Positions 26,006 to 35,301 are shown, numbered from the stretch's first letter. The stretch is DNA of 64,000 bases from Bacteroidales bacterium UBA4363 (GCA_002393965.1 DGSL01000026.1:8841-72840); one strand, 5' to 3'. Notes: a model not told the origin generated them from the letters alone. A program made the numbers and translations.

Positions 26006-26815
26006 ATGGAAGCACCCTATACACTGCCCGAAGATAATCCAAAAAAAATCTACTTCTCGATCAAAGAGGTGGCTTCCTTCATCGGCGTAGAGCAATCGAA
26101 CCTTCGCTACTGGGAGAAGGAATTCGCCGAGAAGCTGAAAACCCGTCGTGACTCCAAAAACCGACGTCAATACACAGCCAAAGACGTCAAGACACTGCGG
26201 ACCATCTATCATCTGCTGAAGGTCAAGGGACTCTCGATAGAAGCCGCACGAGAACGACTGAAAGACAAGAAAAACGACGAAGAACGGCTACAGATTGTCT
26301 ATGAAAAACTCAAGAAACTAAAAGAAGAACTGCGCGGACTCCGAAACGCCCTGACCCTGCCTGGGGAAGTAGAGGAAGAAGAAAGGAGAGAAAACGTCTT
26401 CGGCGACAGCGATCCAGAAGAAGAAGCAGCAGCAAGCCATTGGGAGAACGCCCCTTCAGTCACCTCTATTCAAGCCGTCACAGAGACGACGGAGGGACTT
26501 CCAGAAGAGACGAGAGAAGAGGCTGAGGAAACAGCCACAGAGATCATTGAAGAGACGCCAGAGAATCAGGAGGGGGAGACGTCAGCAGAAGAAACAGAAG
26601 CAGAGGCAATGGCTGACGAGGGCAATACAGAAAGAAAAGAAACGGAGCGACCCGTCGTAACCGAACCCATCCTCTTCAGCGAACCCGAATTTGCCCCTTC
26701 GGTGGCAAAGCCATCCGCTGAACCTGAGGAGAAAGAGAAAGAGGAAAAGGAAGAGCCAAATACATCAGACCGTCCAACCCCGGAAAACGACCCGAGGCAG
26801 CTTTCCCTGTTTTAG
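26006..26815 (+). CDS. MerR-family regulator with long acidic tail
   Basis: A 269-residue protein. Residues about 15-85 are a MerR-type winged helix-turn-helix (YFSIKEVASFIGVEQSNLRY, then YTAKDVKTLRTIYHLLKVKG), followed by a coiled coil rich in Lys and Glu (about 85-115). Residues about 120-269 are low complexity and very acidic, dominated by Glu with Ala, Thr and Pro. Most Bacteroidetes relatives I know of stop soon after the coiled coil, so the tail is the oddity. No effector-binding cysteines are seen. Its targets are unknown. It ends the parA series and is convergent with mlaF. Confidence 0.8.
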   Translation: MEAPYTLPEDNPKKIYFSIKEVASFIGVEQSNLRYWEKEFAEKLKTRRDSKNRRQYTAKDVKTLRTIYHLLKVKGLSIEAARERLKDKKNDEERLQIVYEKLKKLKEELRGLRNALTLPGEVEEEERRENVFGDSDPEEEAAASHWENAPSVTSIQAVTETTEGLPEETREEAEETATEIIEETPENQEGETSAEETEAEAMADEGNTERKETERPVVTEPILFSEPEFAPSVAKPSAEPEEKEKEEKEEPNTSDRPTPENDPRQLSLF

Positions 26816-26833
26816 GCTCAAGAAAAAGAGGTT

Positions 26834-27652
26834 TCAGACCGCATCGGAGGGCATGGCACCCGTCTGAGAAGACGGGTAGAGTTCAGGGTGTAATACAACA
26901 TGGGCCTTCTTGAGATCCTTAAAGAGTCCAGATGCAAAGATAAACTCGTTGAGATCCTGGTTTTCAGAGGTAAAAAGTTCCTGCCGGCTTCCCTGCCACG
27001 TAGCATACCCTTTCTTAATGAAAACAATGTTGTCTCCGATTTCCATCACGGAGTTCATGTCATGGGTATTGACTATGGTGGTGATATTGTATTCTTCCGT
27101 AATACTCTTAATGAGCCTATCGATCACGAGCGAAGAAACCGGATCGAGTCCAGAATTCGGCTCGTCGCAGAAAAGATAGCGAGGGTTAAGCACAATGGCT
27201 CTTGCAATCGCCGCCCGCTTTTGCATACCGCCGCTAATCTCGGACGGATGCAAGGCGAAACTACGTTCCGGAAGGTTCACTCTCCCCAAGCAATAGCGGG
27301 CACGGTCTTCCATTTCCTTCCGTGTCATTGAGGAGAACATCTCCAACGGGTACATGACATTCTCCAGAACGGACATGAAATCAAAAAGAGCCGAGCCCTG
27401 GAAAAGCATCCCCATCTCGCGTCGGAGGTTGCGCAGCTGCTTAAAGCGCATGCGTGGCAGATTACGTCCGTCGTAAAGGATTTTACCCTTGTTGATGCGG
27501 TGAAGTCCTATCAGACTTTTCATAAGGACCGTCTTACCCGAGCCACTCTGGCCGATAATCAGATTGGTCTTTCCGGGGAAGAAACGGGTTGTTATACCCT
27601 TAAGAATTTCGACCCCATCGAATGACTTATGAACATCCTGCAAATCAATCAT
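26834..27652 (-). CDS. mlaF: MlaF-type ABC transporter ATPase
   Basis: A 272-residue ATPase with Walker A GQSGSGKT, signature SGGMQKRAAIARA and Walker B YLFCDEPNSGLDP. The Met-Gln-Lys-Arg signature variant is typical of MlaF-family phospholipid transporters, which maintain outer-membrane lipid asymmetry. It follows the permease MlaE by 25 bases. No MlaD (MCE) gene is adjacent. Confidence 0.9.
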   Translation of the reverse strand: MIDLQDVHKSFDGVEILKGITTRFFPGKTNLIIGQSGSGKTVLMKSLIGLHRINKGKILYDGRNLPRMRFKQLRNLRREMGMLFQGSALFDFMSVLENVMYPLEMFSSMTRKEMEDRARYCLGRVNLPERSFALHPSEISGGMQKRAAIARAIVLNPRYLFCDEPNSGLDPVSSLVIDRLIKSITEEYNITTIVNTHDMNSVMEIGDNIVFIKKGYATWQGSRQELFTSENQDLNEFIFASGLFKDLKKAHVVLHPELYPSSQTGAMPSDAV

Positions 27653-27677
27653 AGTTCTTAATTTCTTCCTCTCCTGA

Positions 27678-28427
27678 TTACGCCAACATAAAATTGGTCA
27701 AAACAATATCTGACAAAAGTACGAACACGCTACTATTCACCACCGCATTGGTAGAAGCCTTTCCTACGTCCAAAGCCCCTCCATAGGCATAATAGCCATA
27801 GTATGCCGAAACAGAAGCAATGATAAATCCAAAGACCATCGATTTGACGATGGAATAGAAAACATAGTAGGACATAAAAGAGAACTGGATTCCCTCTTGG
27901 TACTCTGCGACGGTAATAATATCGGAAGAAAGTCCAACCGCATAGCCTCCGAGCAAACCAAGCGTCATGGAAACAATCACCATAAACGGCATCATGATGA
28001 CAAAGGCGACAATCTTAGGCCAGATAAGGTAGTTGGCTGAGTTGACACCCATTATTTCCAACGCATCAATCTGTTCGGTGATGCGCATCGTCCCTATCTC
28101 GGATGCAATGTTGGAACCTACCTTTCCTGCCAAAATCAGGCACATGATGGTAGAAGAGAATTCCAAAAGCAACGTGTCGCGGGTAGCGAGTCCTGTTGTA
28201 TAAGCAGGAAGGAGGGGGTTATCCATGTCCAACTTGATCTGGATCGTCATGATAGCCCCCATGAAGAGAGAGATGATAATGATGATACCCAAGGAATTAA
28301 GTCCCAGGTTCTCCATTTCAAGCAATGTCTGTCGCAAAGTCATTCGCCACCGGTCGGGAACAGCGAAAACACGATACATCAAGAGACAATAGCGACCGAT
28401 TGTCGCAAGGAAATTGCGAATAAACAT
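27678..28427 (-). CDS. mlaE: MlaE-type ABC transporter permease
   Basis: A 249-residue inner-membrane permease of the MlaE family with about five hydrophobic segments. It has the conserved EFSSTIMCLILAGKVGSNIA and EIGTMRITEQIDALEIMGVN motifs around the coupling region. It partners with the MlaF ATPase just downstream. The gene starts 16 bases after tpiA in the same operon. Confidence 0.92.
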   Translation of the reverse strand: MFIRNFLATIGRYCLLMYRVFAVPDRWRMTLRQTLLEMENLGLNSLGIIIIISLFMGAIMTIQIKLDMDNPLLPAYTTGLATRDTLLLEFSSTIMCLILAGKVGSNIASEIGTMRITEQIDALEIMGVNSANYLIWPKIVAFVIMMPFMVIVSMTLGLLGGYAVGLSSDIITVAEYQEGIQFSFMSYYVFYSIVKSMVFGFIIASVSAYYGYYAYGGALDVGKASTNAVVNSSVFVLLSDIVLTNFMLA

Positions 28428-28443
28428 GTGTCAAGAAAATAAC

Positions 28444-29199
28444 TTAAAAGGCAGTGATAATCCCCATGAAGTCGTCTGCCTTAAGGGAGGCTCCACCGAT
28501 GAGACCGCCATCAACATCTGGCTGGGAGAAGAGTTCGCGGGCGTTTGAAGGCTTGCAACTTCCGCCATAGAGGATAGTCGTATCATCAGCGACCTGAGTG
28601 CCATATTGGGAGGCGATGAGTTTTCGAACGAAGGAATGAACCTCTTCTGCCTGTTCGGCCGTAGCGGTTTTTCCTGTACCGATAGCCCATACCGGTTCAT
28701 AAGCAAGGATCACTTTCCGAAAATCATCCGGGTTGAGATGGAAAAGGGCTTTCTTCACCTGTGTGCCAATCACATCAAAATAGATTCCTTTCTCACGTTG
28801 TTCGAGATTCTCTCCAATACAAACAATCGGAGTCATTCCCCGTTCAATCACGAGGTCCACTTTTTCCTTCACCTGTTCGTCCGTAACGCCGAAGAACTGG
28901 CGTCGCTCACTATGTCCAAGGATAACAGCCGTTGCGCCCGTTGACTTGACCATGTCCGGCGAAACTTCACCCGTAAAAGCCCCGCTCACCTTATTGGAGC
29001 AAGTCTGAGCCGCCACCTTGATGCGATTTGTATCCACTACGGCAACAATGCTTGCCAAATGGGTGAAAGGGGGAGCAATTATCACATCACAGTTGGTCTC
29101 AGCACTTTTCAGTTTCTCGTTGAGTTCCTTTGCCAAAGCGACTCCTTCAGGAAGCGTCATATTCATCTTCCAGTTTCCAGCTACAATGTTTTTTCTCAT
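28444..29199 (-). CDS. tpiA: triosephosphate isomerase
   Basis: A 251-residue glycolytic enzyme interconverting dihydroxyacetone phosphate and glyceraldehyde 3-phosphate. Catalytic parts are visible: Lys in AGNWKMN, His in ILGHSERR, and Glu in [15 protein letters not shown]. The ATG at 29199 was chosen because the family starts [12 protein letters not shown]; 26 in-frame upstream codons show no similarity. It lies between the DoxX-type gene and mlaE in the minus-strand operon. Confidence 0.97.
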   Translation of the reverse strand: MRKNIVAGNWKMNMTLPEGVALAKELNEKLKSAETNCDVIIAPPFTHLASIVAVVDTNRIKVAAQTCSNKVSGAFTGEVSPDMVKSTGATAVILGHSERRQFFGVTDEQVKEKVDLVIERGMTPIVCIGENLEQREKGIYFDVIGTQVKKALFHLNPDDFRKVILAYEPVWAIGTGKTATAEQAEEVHSFVRKLIASQYGTQVADDTTILYGGSCKPSNARELFSQPDVDGGLIGGASLKADDFMGIITAF

Positions 29200-29285
29200 A
29201 GGACATATTATTTTATTGGTTGAGCAACAGGGATCGACTCCCTTCTGCATAAACTTCACAATCCATGTAAGCGCCAATCACTCGA

Positions 29286-30539
29286 TCAATCTCTTGCCCG
29301 AATCAATCGGCGGTTCACACCAATGATTAAAAGAACAGGTATGAGCCACAGGAAGAAGCAAATAAGTACTTTCTGCACTTCATCCGGCTTAGCCATGAGT
29401 CCTTCTTTACTCTCTTCGAGCGGCTGTTTGAAATCGGGAACATCCGGCAAACTCCATTTATTATAAACGGTTGCGTTCTTAAGAAGAACAACACCAGGGT
29501 TGTAGCGAATGATCGTCTTCAGTGTGATCTTATCGGACAGCACCATCGGATAATCGACACCTGCATTGTCGATGAATGCCGCAATATCCTGATCCACAGA
29601 GGCAGTCAGAACATAAAACCGGTAGTTGTTTCTTTTGGCATATTCATAGAGGTGTTTCAGTCGCTCGTGATTGCGATTGGAAAGATTGGCATCAGCAAGG
29701 TCGTAGGCAACAACGAGGAATGTATATCCCTCATCTTCAAGTACTTCATCGGTAATATCGCCATCTTGTGTTTCCATGGCAAAATCATGAATCGGCGGAA
29801 CATATCCCTCGCGGACGACAATAGTCTTCTGATCAACGAACTCCCAAAGAGAATCATTTGGATAATTTTCAAGTGAAAATTCTCTGACAACACTATCTAA
29901 TCTATTCCGATAGATCAGAGTCGTGACAGTGGAGTCGGTCGGAGCGCCTTCCGGAATCGACATCCCCTCCTTTATGTTTGCGCCAATATGGTAAGGTCGG
30001 AAATCCAACAGAGGCAACGAACGATAGCAGTAACCGGCGATAGCAATGGCAAAGAAGAAAGTGAATCCCTCCACGAGCCATTCGCCGTAAGTTCCAGCTA
30101 CCCGACCATACGACTTGCGCAAGAGCCATATAGTCAGCACAAGAACACAGAGAACGACATTTTTCCAAAAGGTGGTCCAATTATCAATGATGAGAGCGTC
30201 ACCAAAACATCCACAATCATGTACAGGATTCTTCAAGGCAATCCACAACGTCAGCGGAGTCATGAAAAGCATCATCAAGGCAGCGACAATTGTGTTTTCG
30301 CGCAACCGAATTCCCAGCAACAAGCCAAGACCCACCGTAAGTTCCGTTGCTGCCAATACGACCGAGACGATAAAAGCCAATGACATAAAAGCAGTCATCG
30401 GGTCGCCCATTGCCATCAAATAATCCTGGATCTTATATGCAGTTCCCCAAGGGTCAATTATCTTAACGAATCCCGAAAAGGAGAACACTCCACCCACAAG
30501 GATTCTCGTTATAATCAATATGACTTTCCTAATATCCAT
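29286..30539 (-). CDS. DoxX-domain membrane protein, BT_3928 family
   Basis: A 417-residue inner-membrane protein. The N terminus is a DoxX-like four-helix domain (ILVGGVFSFSGFVKIIDPWG; later HDCGCFGDALIIDNWTTFWK). A periplasmic region with a thioredoxin-like sequence (FLVVAYDLADANLSN) but no CxxC pair follows, and a C-terminal membrane helix ends the protein. In Bacteroidetes this family is regularly found beside DUF1599 and tpiA, as here. Function is unknown; an envelope redox or lipid role is only a guess. Confidence 0.85.
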   Translation of the reverse strand: MDIRKVILIITRILVGGVFSFSGFVKIIDPWGTAYKIQDYLMAMGDPMTAFMSLAFIVSVVLAATELTVGLGLLLGIRLRENTIVAALMMLFMTPLTLWIALKNPVHDCGCFGDALIIDNWTTFWKNVVLCVLVLTIWLLRKSYGRVAGTYGEWLVEGFTFFFAIAIAGYCYRSLPLLDFRPYHIGANIKEGMSIPEGAPTDSTVTTLIYRNRLDSVVREFSLENYPNDSLWEFVDQKTIVVREGYVPPIHDFAMETQDGDITDEVLEDEGYTFLVVAYDLADANLSNRNHERLKHLYEYAKRNNYRFYVLTASVDQDIAAFIDNAGVDYPMVLSDKITLKTIIRYNPGVVLLKNATVYNKWSLPDVPDFKQPLEESKEGLMAKPDEVQKVLICFFLWLIPVLLIIGVNRRLIRARD

Positions 30540-30561
30540 GTCAGAACTTCAAAATTATGTA

Positions 30562-31107
30562 TCAGACTCCCTCCTGCTCTGTCAGCCGAATCAGTCCAAA
30601 CATTGCGTAATTAATCATGTCCATATAATTAGCATCAATGCCTTCGCTGACAAGCGTCTTCCCCTGATGATCCTCTATTTGTTTCGTACGATACAGTTTC
30701 ATCAAGATGAGGTCCGTATATGACTGTGTGCGCATATCACGCCAAGCTTCGTCATAGTCATGATTCTTAGCCTTCATCAAAGCCAAAGTCTTAGACATCA
30801 TGCTATCATAAAGAGCAAGAGCCTGCGAGACGGGAAGGTCATCCTTGTCAGCGAAACCCAGATCCAACTGAATCAATCCAATCACCGCATAATTAACGAT
30901 ACCGATCAGTTCTGGACGGATTCCTTCATTGACTAAAGACTCCCCCTTGATTTCTATTGTACGAATACGATTCGCCTTAATAAAAATCTGGTCGGTCAGA
31001 GACGATGGGCGCAAAATGCGCCACGCAGCACCATAGTCCCTCAGTTTTTTCTCAAAAACATCGCGACAAGCCTGCGCCTCCTTATCAAACTGTTCTTCTG
31101 TCGTCAT
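30562..31107 (-). CDS. DUF1599 domain protein
   Basis: A 181-residue cytoplasmic protein made of two similar halves, each with a KxxDYgxAW and L-T/D-Q/L-I-xxK-xxR pattern (KKLRDYGAAWRILRPSSLTD; KNHDYDEAWRDMRTQSYTDL), followed by a YMDMINYAMFGLIRL-like helix. This internal duplication is typical of DUF1599, whose function is not known. It is the second gene of the operon, 13 bases after DUF3467. Confidence 0.88.
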   Translation of the reverse strand: MTTEEQFDKEAQACRDVFEKKLRDYGAAWRILRPSSLTDQIFIKANRIRTIEIKGESLVNEGIRPELIGIVNYAVIGLIQLDLGFADKDDLPVSQALALYDSMMSKTLALMKAKNHDYDEAWRDMRTQSYTDLILMKLYRTKQIEDHQGKTLVSEGIDANYMDMINYAMFGLIRLTEQEGV

Positions 31108-31120
31108 TACGTGTCAAATT

Positions 31121-31429
31121 TCAGGCATCCCCTCCCCGAAAAGAAGGAACAACAGGAGGGACGGCTCCCTCGTTTGTATTTATCTTGATTTCTCCGAAAA
31201 CAGATTCGTATTTTTCGACATTATCACCCAAGGCAAGCATCAAACGCTTTGCATGTTCCGGAGTAAGAATAATGCGAGACTTTACATTCGCCTTAGGAGA
31301 ACCTGGCATGATACGAATAAAGTCAACCACAAATTCGGATGAAGAGTGCGTGATAATTGCCAAATTGGAATACGTACCCTGCGCCATTTCGGGTGTCATT
31401 TCTATACTGAGTCCCTTTTTTTCTTCCAT
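31121..31429 (-). CDS. DUF3467 domain protein
   Basis: A 102-residue protein with the DUF3467 core: MAQGTYSNLAIITHSSSEFV, then FIRIMPGSPKANVKSRIILT and PEHAKRLMLALGDNVEKYE. The family is small, cytoplasmic and of unknown function, common in Bacteroidetes. It appears to be the first gene of the operon leading to mlaF, with a -7 box at 31460-31453. Confidence 0.88.
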   Translation of the reverse strand: MEEKKGLSIEMTPEMAQGTYSNLAIITHSSSEFVVDFIRIMPGSPKANVKSRIILTPEHAKRLMLALGDNVEKYESVFGEIKINTNEGAVPPVVPSFRGGDA

Positions 31430-31452
31430 AATACTTCACTTAACTTCCTTTA

Positions 31453-31460
31453 CAAAGATA
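31453..31460 (-). promoter_or_regulatory. -7 box for the DUF3467-tpiA-mla operon
   Basis: TATCTTTG on the minus strand, 24 bases upstream of the DUF3467 start. Confidence 0.5.
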
Positions 31461-31478
31461 TGCAAATTTAAAGTCATT

Positions 31479-31844
31479 CTAATTCAAAGGAATGAAAAAA
31501 GCATCTTTAAGATGCGCAAGGTCAAATCCTTTTTCATTTTTTACAATGGACAGAATATCAAAGCGGACAGGGAGATTGAGTCGATGAGTGCGTATATATG
31601 CATTGGCCGCAGAGGTCAGAAAACGGATTTTCTTGTCATCCACTGCCTCCTCCGGCCGTCCGTACTGAAGAGAAGAACGAGTCTTAACCTCAACGATTAC
31701 CAACACATTCCCTTTTTGGGCAATAATATCAATCTCCTTCCCGTGCCACCGCCAGTTCGATTCACGAATAACGTAACGCTGTCCCTTTAAATATTCACGA
31801 GCATATTCCTCTCCAAGAGCGCCCAATAAATTGTTTTCAGCCAT
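31479..31844 (-). CDS. YraN / UPF0102 nuclease-fold protein
   Basis: A 121-residue protein of the UPF0102 family with a restriction-endonuclease-like core: GEEYAREYLKGQRY, then WRWHGKEIDIIAQ and VIVEVKTRSS, giving the E...D...ExK metal site. Function is not firmly known. Its start is preceded by a -7 box at 31887-31880. It is divergent from lolD, with a hairpin element in between. Confidence 0.88.
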   Translation of the reverse strand: MAENNLLGALGEEYAREYLKGQRYVIRESNWRWHGKEIDIIAQKGNVLVIVEVKTRSSLQYGRPEEAVDDKKIRFLTSAANAYIRTHRLNLPVRFDILSIVKNEKGFDLAHLKDAFFIPLN

Positions 31845-31879
31845 CCCTTTGTCTCCATTTATCCTTTCTTCAATCCATA

Positions 31880-31887
31880 CAAATGTA
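31880..31887 (-). promoter_or_regulatory. -7 box for yraN
   Basis: TACATTTG on the minus strand, 36 bases upstream of the yraN start. Confidence 0.45.
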
Positions 31888-31960
31888 GAGTTTTTTCCTT
31901 ACTTTTACACTCTGAAGAAAACGAACCATCCCAAGAAGAAAAAGAGAATTCCCTCCTTTT

Positions 31961-32082
31961 CAATAGATTTTTTTTATAAGCCATGGCATAGTTCGAGAAA
32001 ACCCTTATTTCATAAAGACCTTTCTTTGACAAGGTAATGATTAAGCAAGCTTATCATTACTCATCTGGCTTTCAAAAAAAGG
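31961..32082 (+). repeat. REP-like hairpin element, copy 2 (long form)
   Basis: Left end CAATAG, a T-run and AAGCCATGGCATAG; right end CTCATCTGGCTTTC, an A-run and GG. The inside carries an extra near-perfect stem: GTAATGATTAAGC at 32034-32046 with GCTTATCATTAC at 32049-32060. It is closely similar to copy 3 through most of its length, and sits between divergent yraN and lolD. Confidence 0.85.
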
Positions 32083-32107
32083 AACATAAAACATTTCATG
32101 TCAGGTT

Positions 32108-32764
32108 ATGATTACGGCAACAGATATCCACAAATCATTCGGCAATCTTGAAGTACTGAAAGGTATATCCCTTCATGTTGAGAAAGGCGAAATTGTTTCT
32201 ATCGTAGGACCCAGCGGAGCTGGCAAAACGACACTTCTGCAAATCATCGGTACCTTAGACAAGGCCTCTTCCGGAAGGATTGAAATCAACGGAACAGAAG
32301 TTTCCAGCTTAAAAGACAAAGCCCTCTCGGATTTCCGCAATAAAGAGATCGGCTTTATCTTCCAATTTCATCAGCTACTACCAGAATTCACCGCATTAGA
32401 AAACATCATGATCCCAGCCCTGATTGGAGGGACGCAAAAAAAAGAAGCAGAAAGAAAAGCAAAAGAACTATTGGAAATGCTGAACCTGACCGACCGCTTT
32501 GACCATAAGCCTTCTGAGCTCTCCGGAGGGGAAAAACAACGTGTTGCGGCGGCTCGTGCCGTCATCAATCAACCATCCGTCGTTTTGGCAGACGAGCCAT
32601 CGGGCAGTCTTGACTCCAAGAACAAAGAAGAACTGCATCACCTATTCTTTGATTTACGAGAAAAACTGAACCAAACCATTGTGATTGTCACACACGACGA
32701 GCACCTGGCTTCTATCTCGGACCGAATTATTGAACTGCGAGACGGACAGGTCGTACACTCCTAA
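32108..32764 (+). CDS. lolD: LolD-type lipoprotein-releasing ABC ATPase
   Basis: A 218-residue ATPase with Walker [10 protein letters not shown], signature [15 protein letters not shown], Walker [12 protein letters not shown] and the H-loop VTHDEH. This pattern is that of the LolD/MacB group. Lone LolD genes of this kind in Bacteroidetes pair with a LolCE-type permease located elsewhere, so the partner is inferred. The CPBP gene starts 13 bases downstream. Confidence 0.88.
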   Translation: MITATDIHKSFGNLEVLKGISLHVEKGEIVSIVGPSGAGKTTLLQIIGTLDKASSGRIEINGTEVSSLKDKALSDFRNKEIGFIFQFHQLLPEFTALENIMIPALIGGTQKKEAERKAKELLEMLNLTDRFDHKPSELSGGEKQRVAAARAVINQPSVVLADEPSGSLDSKNKEELHHLFFDLREKLNQTIVIVTHDEHLASISDRIIELRDGQVVHS

Positions 32765-32777
32765 AACCCATGATTCG

Positions 32778-33650
32778 ATGTCACTGAAAGGAAGTTTTTC
32801 TCGTTCTCCCATTATCATACAACTATTGATCATTCTATTCTTCCTGTTTTTTGGAAGTATTATTGGCGCACTATTATTCATATGGACCACTTCCGGAACT
32901 GATATTCTATTGGGACAAGGTATTCTATCCTCATTCACATTCATATTTCCTTCGTGGCTCTTCTACTTCCTCTTCTGTCAACAAAAAGAAGACACTTTCA
33001 CCTCTTATTTTCAAGTAAATCTGACCCCTTCATTCAGACTGTTTTTACTGGCAGTTCTACTAATGCTACTCTCCACACCACTGGTCAACTACCTAACCGA
33101 ATGGAACAAGCAGATGGATCTTCCAGATTCACTTTCAGCAATAGAACAATGGATGAAGGAAACGGAGAGACAAGCAACTGAGGTGACAAAAGAACTGTTA
33201 AACTCACACAGCCTCTATGGCCTGATACTGAATCTGATGATATTGGCACTCGTCCCAGCCATTGGAGAAGAACTCGTCTTCCGTGGAACACTTATCAATC
33301 TCTTCCGCCAACGTATTTCCCTGCACACTTCCGTCTGGCTCAGTGCCATCCTCTTCAGTGCTTTTCACTTACAATTCTACGGATTTCTCCCCCGAATGAT
33401 TTTAGGAGCCTTGCTCGGTTACCTATTCGTCTGGAGTCGCTCTTTGTGGCTTTCGATTGCCGCACATTTTGTGAACAATGCCGTCGTTATCCTGGCAGCC
33501 TACTTCAGCATATCTGACACCGTTGATAAAATCGGCACCGAAGGTCCTGTGTGGTCTGTCATTCTCTCCTTACTTATCACGATTTCCCTACTCCATCTCG
33601 TTTATTCCTTTTCGAAATCCTCCGCTTTGGTAAAATCCAGAGAAAGCTGA
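32778..33650 (+). CDS. CPBP-family intramembrane glutamic endopeptidase
   Basis: A 290-residue multi-pass membrane protein (about eight hydrophobic segments) with the CPBP/Abi motifs: EELVFRG (the Glu-Glu-xxx-Arg site), then [15 protein letters not shown] (His) and AAHFVNNA (His, Asn). Relatives process prenylated or lipidated substrates, but the target here is unknown. The ATG at 32778 gives a short cytoplasmic lead before the first helix. The 3' end overlaps rnhB on the other strand by 49 bases. Confidence 0.87.
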   Translation: MSLKGSFSRSPIIIQLLIILFFLFFGSIIGALLFIWTTSGTDILLGQGILSSFTFIFPSWLFYFLFCQQKEDTFTSYFQVNLTPSFRLFLLAVLLMLLSTPLVNYLTEWNKQMDLPDSLSAIEQWMKETERQATEVTKELLNSHSLYGLILNLMILALVPAIGEELVFRGTLINLFRQRISLHTSVWLSAILFSAFHLQFYGFLPRMILGALLGYLFVWSRSLWLSIAAHFVNNAVVILAAYFSISDTVDKIGTEGPVWSVILSLLITISLLHLVYSFSKSSALVKSRES

Positions 33651-34231
33651 TTATCTAAAAGACGAAACGTCATACGATGATACTTGGTTGTGCCACATCG
33701 ACGGATTGCCTCACGATGTTCCCGAGTCGGATAGCCCTTATTGCGTTTCCAATTGTACATCGGGTATTCCCTGTCAAGACACATCATTTTATCATCTCGA
33801 TATGTTTTCGCCAAAATGGAAGCTGCAGCTATTGACATATAGGTTGCATCTCCCTTGACAACTGTCGAATAGGGTATTTCCTTAAAAGGCTTGAAACGAT
33901 TGCCATCGACAAGAATTGAGTCATAAGGCACCTTTAACTTCTCCAAAGCCCGATGCATGGCAAGGATGGAGGCATTCAGAATATTGATTTCGTCTATTTC
34001 CTGTTCTGATACCACCCCAATTCCCCAGGCGACAGCTTCTTTCTCAATCACATCACGCAAAGCATATCGCTGACGCTCACTCAATTGTTTAGAATCATTA
34101 AGCAGGTCGTTTCTGAAATCGTCTGGCAGAATAACTGCTGCCGCATAAACCGGACCTGCCAAACATCCCCGTCCAGCCTCATCACATCCCGCCTCGACGA
34201 GTCCTTCCTGCCTATGTAACTTCAGCGCCAT
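33602..34231 (-). CDS. rnhB: ribonuclease HII
   Basis: A 209-residue endonuclease that removes ribonucleotides from DNA. The catalytic carboxylates are in [17 protein letters not shown] (Asp, Glu), ILVDGNRF (Asp) and the following [22 protein letters not shown] (Asp). The ATG at 34231 is preferred over one 25 codons upstream, which would overlap the preceding peptidase-family gene. It lies 13 bases after the glutaminyl cyclase gene. Confidence 0.95.
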   Translation of the reverse strand: MALKLHRQEGLVEAGCDEAGRGCLAGPVYAAAVILPDDFRNDLLNDSKQLSERQRYALRDVIEKEAVAWGIGVVSEQEIDEINILNASILAMHRALEKLKVPYDSILVDGNRFKPFKEIPYSTVVKGDATYMSIAAASILAKTYRDDKMMCLDREYPMYNWKRNKGYPTREHREAIRRCGTTKYHRMTFRLLDNQLSLDFTKAEDFEKE

Positions 34232-34244
34232 AATCTGAGGTGCG

Positions 34245-35222
34245 TTATTTTTCCTCACGAATAACCTTGAGGACCGTTTCTCCGACAGCCCGTAAAGTTG
34301 ATACACTTATATTCTGCATGCCATCGTCGGATGTATGCCAATAAGAGCCAAAACCCTGTTCATTGAAATGAATAATATCAATCGTAGGAATGCCAGCCAG
34401 CTTGTTTACAAATACGTGATCATCTGTAATCATCCCCAGACGGTCATTGCGAAAATATTGACCATATCCCAAAGACTGTCCTACGGACCACACTTTCCAG
34501 ACTACATCAGGAGCGTATTGCATAGAGAATCCCTCAAGTGGGAAGGATGCATTCGGGGCGCCCACCATATCAAGCAATATGCCGAACCTGGCTTTATATC
34601 CCTTTTCCTGCGCATTCTTTGCCCAATATTGTGTTCCCAAGCACCAAGACTCCTCATCGCCGCTTTCTGGGCGTCCGTAATCTTCTAAGTCCGTCAGTAA
34701 AATATCCACACCAATCTGCGGGTTCTGCATACCTAATTGCCGAGCCACTTCGAGCAGCACCCCAACGCCACTAGCTCCATCGTTGGCTCCATCAACGGGA
34801 CGATGTCTATTCGTCTGATTCGGATCATTATCAGCCCATGGACGGCAATCCCAATGTGTCAACAACAAGACCCGCTCCTTCTGATTCACGTTATAAGATC
34901 CTATGATGTTACGGCATTTCAGCCATTTGCCATCCCATGCCTTTATAAGAGGACGCTGCACCTCCACCCGCGCCCCAAAACGGCGAAGAGTATTCTCCAG
35001 ATAATCGCCACATAACTCATGTGCCTGAGAATTCGGAATGCGAGGTCCAAACTGCAACTGTTTCCTGATATGGATATAGGCAGAATCTGCATCGAATGGA
35101 GGAGGACAAAAAACCGGCGTTTCTGCGCCTGCAGACTCATGCGATCCCTTTGCTCCACTACCGCATTGTATTAATGAAAAACACATCACTATACAACATA
35201 TACAATATCCAACCTTTCTCAT
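34245..35222 (-). CDS. glutaminyl cyclase (M28 family), lipoprotein
   Basis: A 325-residue periplasmic enzyme of animal-type (type II) glutaminyl-peptide cyclotransferases. It turns N-terminal Gln of exported proteins into pyroglutamate. It has a lipoprotein signal with lipobox SLIQC (Cys20). Zinc-site segments follow: [40 protein letters not shown], and [20 protein letters not shown]. It resembles the cyclase described in Porphyromonas gingivalis. Aminopeptidase activity is the alternative within M28, but the HWDCRPWAD motif favours cyclase. Its promoter box is at 35249-35242. Confidence 0.88.
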   Translation of the reverse strand: MRKVGYCICCIVMCFSLIQCGSGAKGSHESAGAETPVFCPPPFDADSAYIHIRKQLQFGPRIPNSQAHELCGDYLENTLRRFGARVEVQRPLIKAWDGKWLKCRNIIGSYNVNQKERVLLLTHWDCRPWADNDPNQTNRHRPVDGANDGASGVGVLLEVARQLGMQNPQIGVDILLTDLEDYGRPESGDEESWCLGTQYWAKNAQEKGYKARFGILLDMVGAPNASFPLEGFSMQYAPDVVWKVWSVGQSLGYGQYFRNDRLGMITDDHVFVNKLAGIPTIDIIHFNEQGFGSYWHTSDDGMQNISVSTLRAVGETVLKVIREEK

Positions 35223-35241
35223 CTGCTATTCATTTTACACA

Positions 35242-35249
35242 CAAAGATA
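35242..35249 (-). promoter_or_regulatory. -7 box for the glutaminyl cyclase gene
   Basis: TATCTTTG on the minus strand, 20 bases upstream of the start at 35222. Confidence 0.5.
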
Positions 35250-35271
35250 CCTATCTTTCACTTTCTTTGGT

Positions 35272-35279
35272 TATCTTTG
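35272..35279 (+). promoter_or_regulatory. -7 box for tRNA-Leu
   Basis: TATCTTTG on the plus strand, 23 bases before the tRNA 5' end. It is divergent from the glutaminyl cyclase promoter. Confidence 0.55.
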
Positions 35280-35301
35280 TTGCTGTTTTCAACAGAAAGC
35301 T

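Noticed and set aside
29286-30539. Thiol-disulfide oxidoreductase activity of the BT_3928-type protein
   Set aside because: The thioredoxin-like part has no CxxC pair; the Cys-Gly-Cys near the DoxX helices is not in a thioredoxin context.
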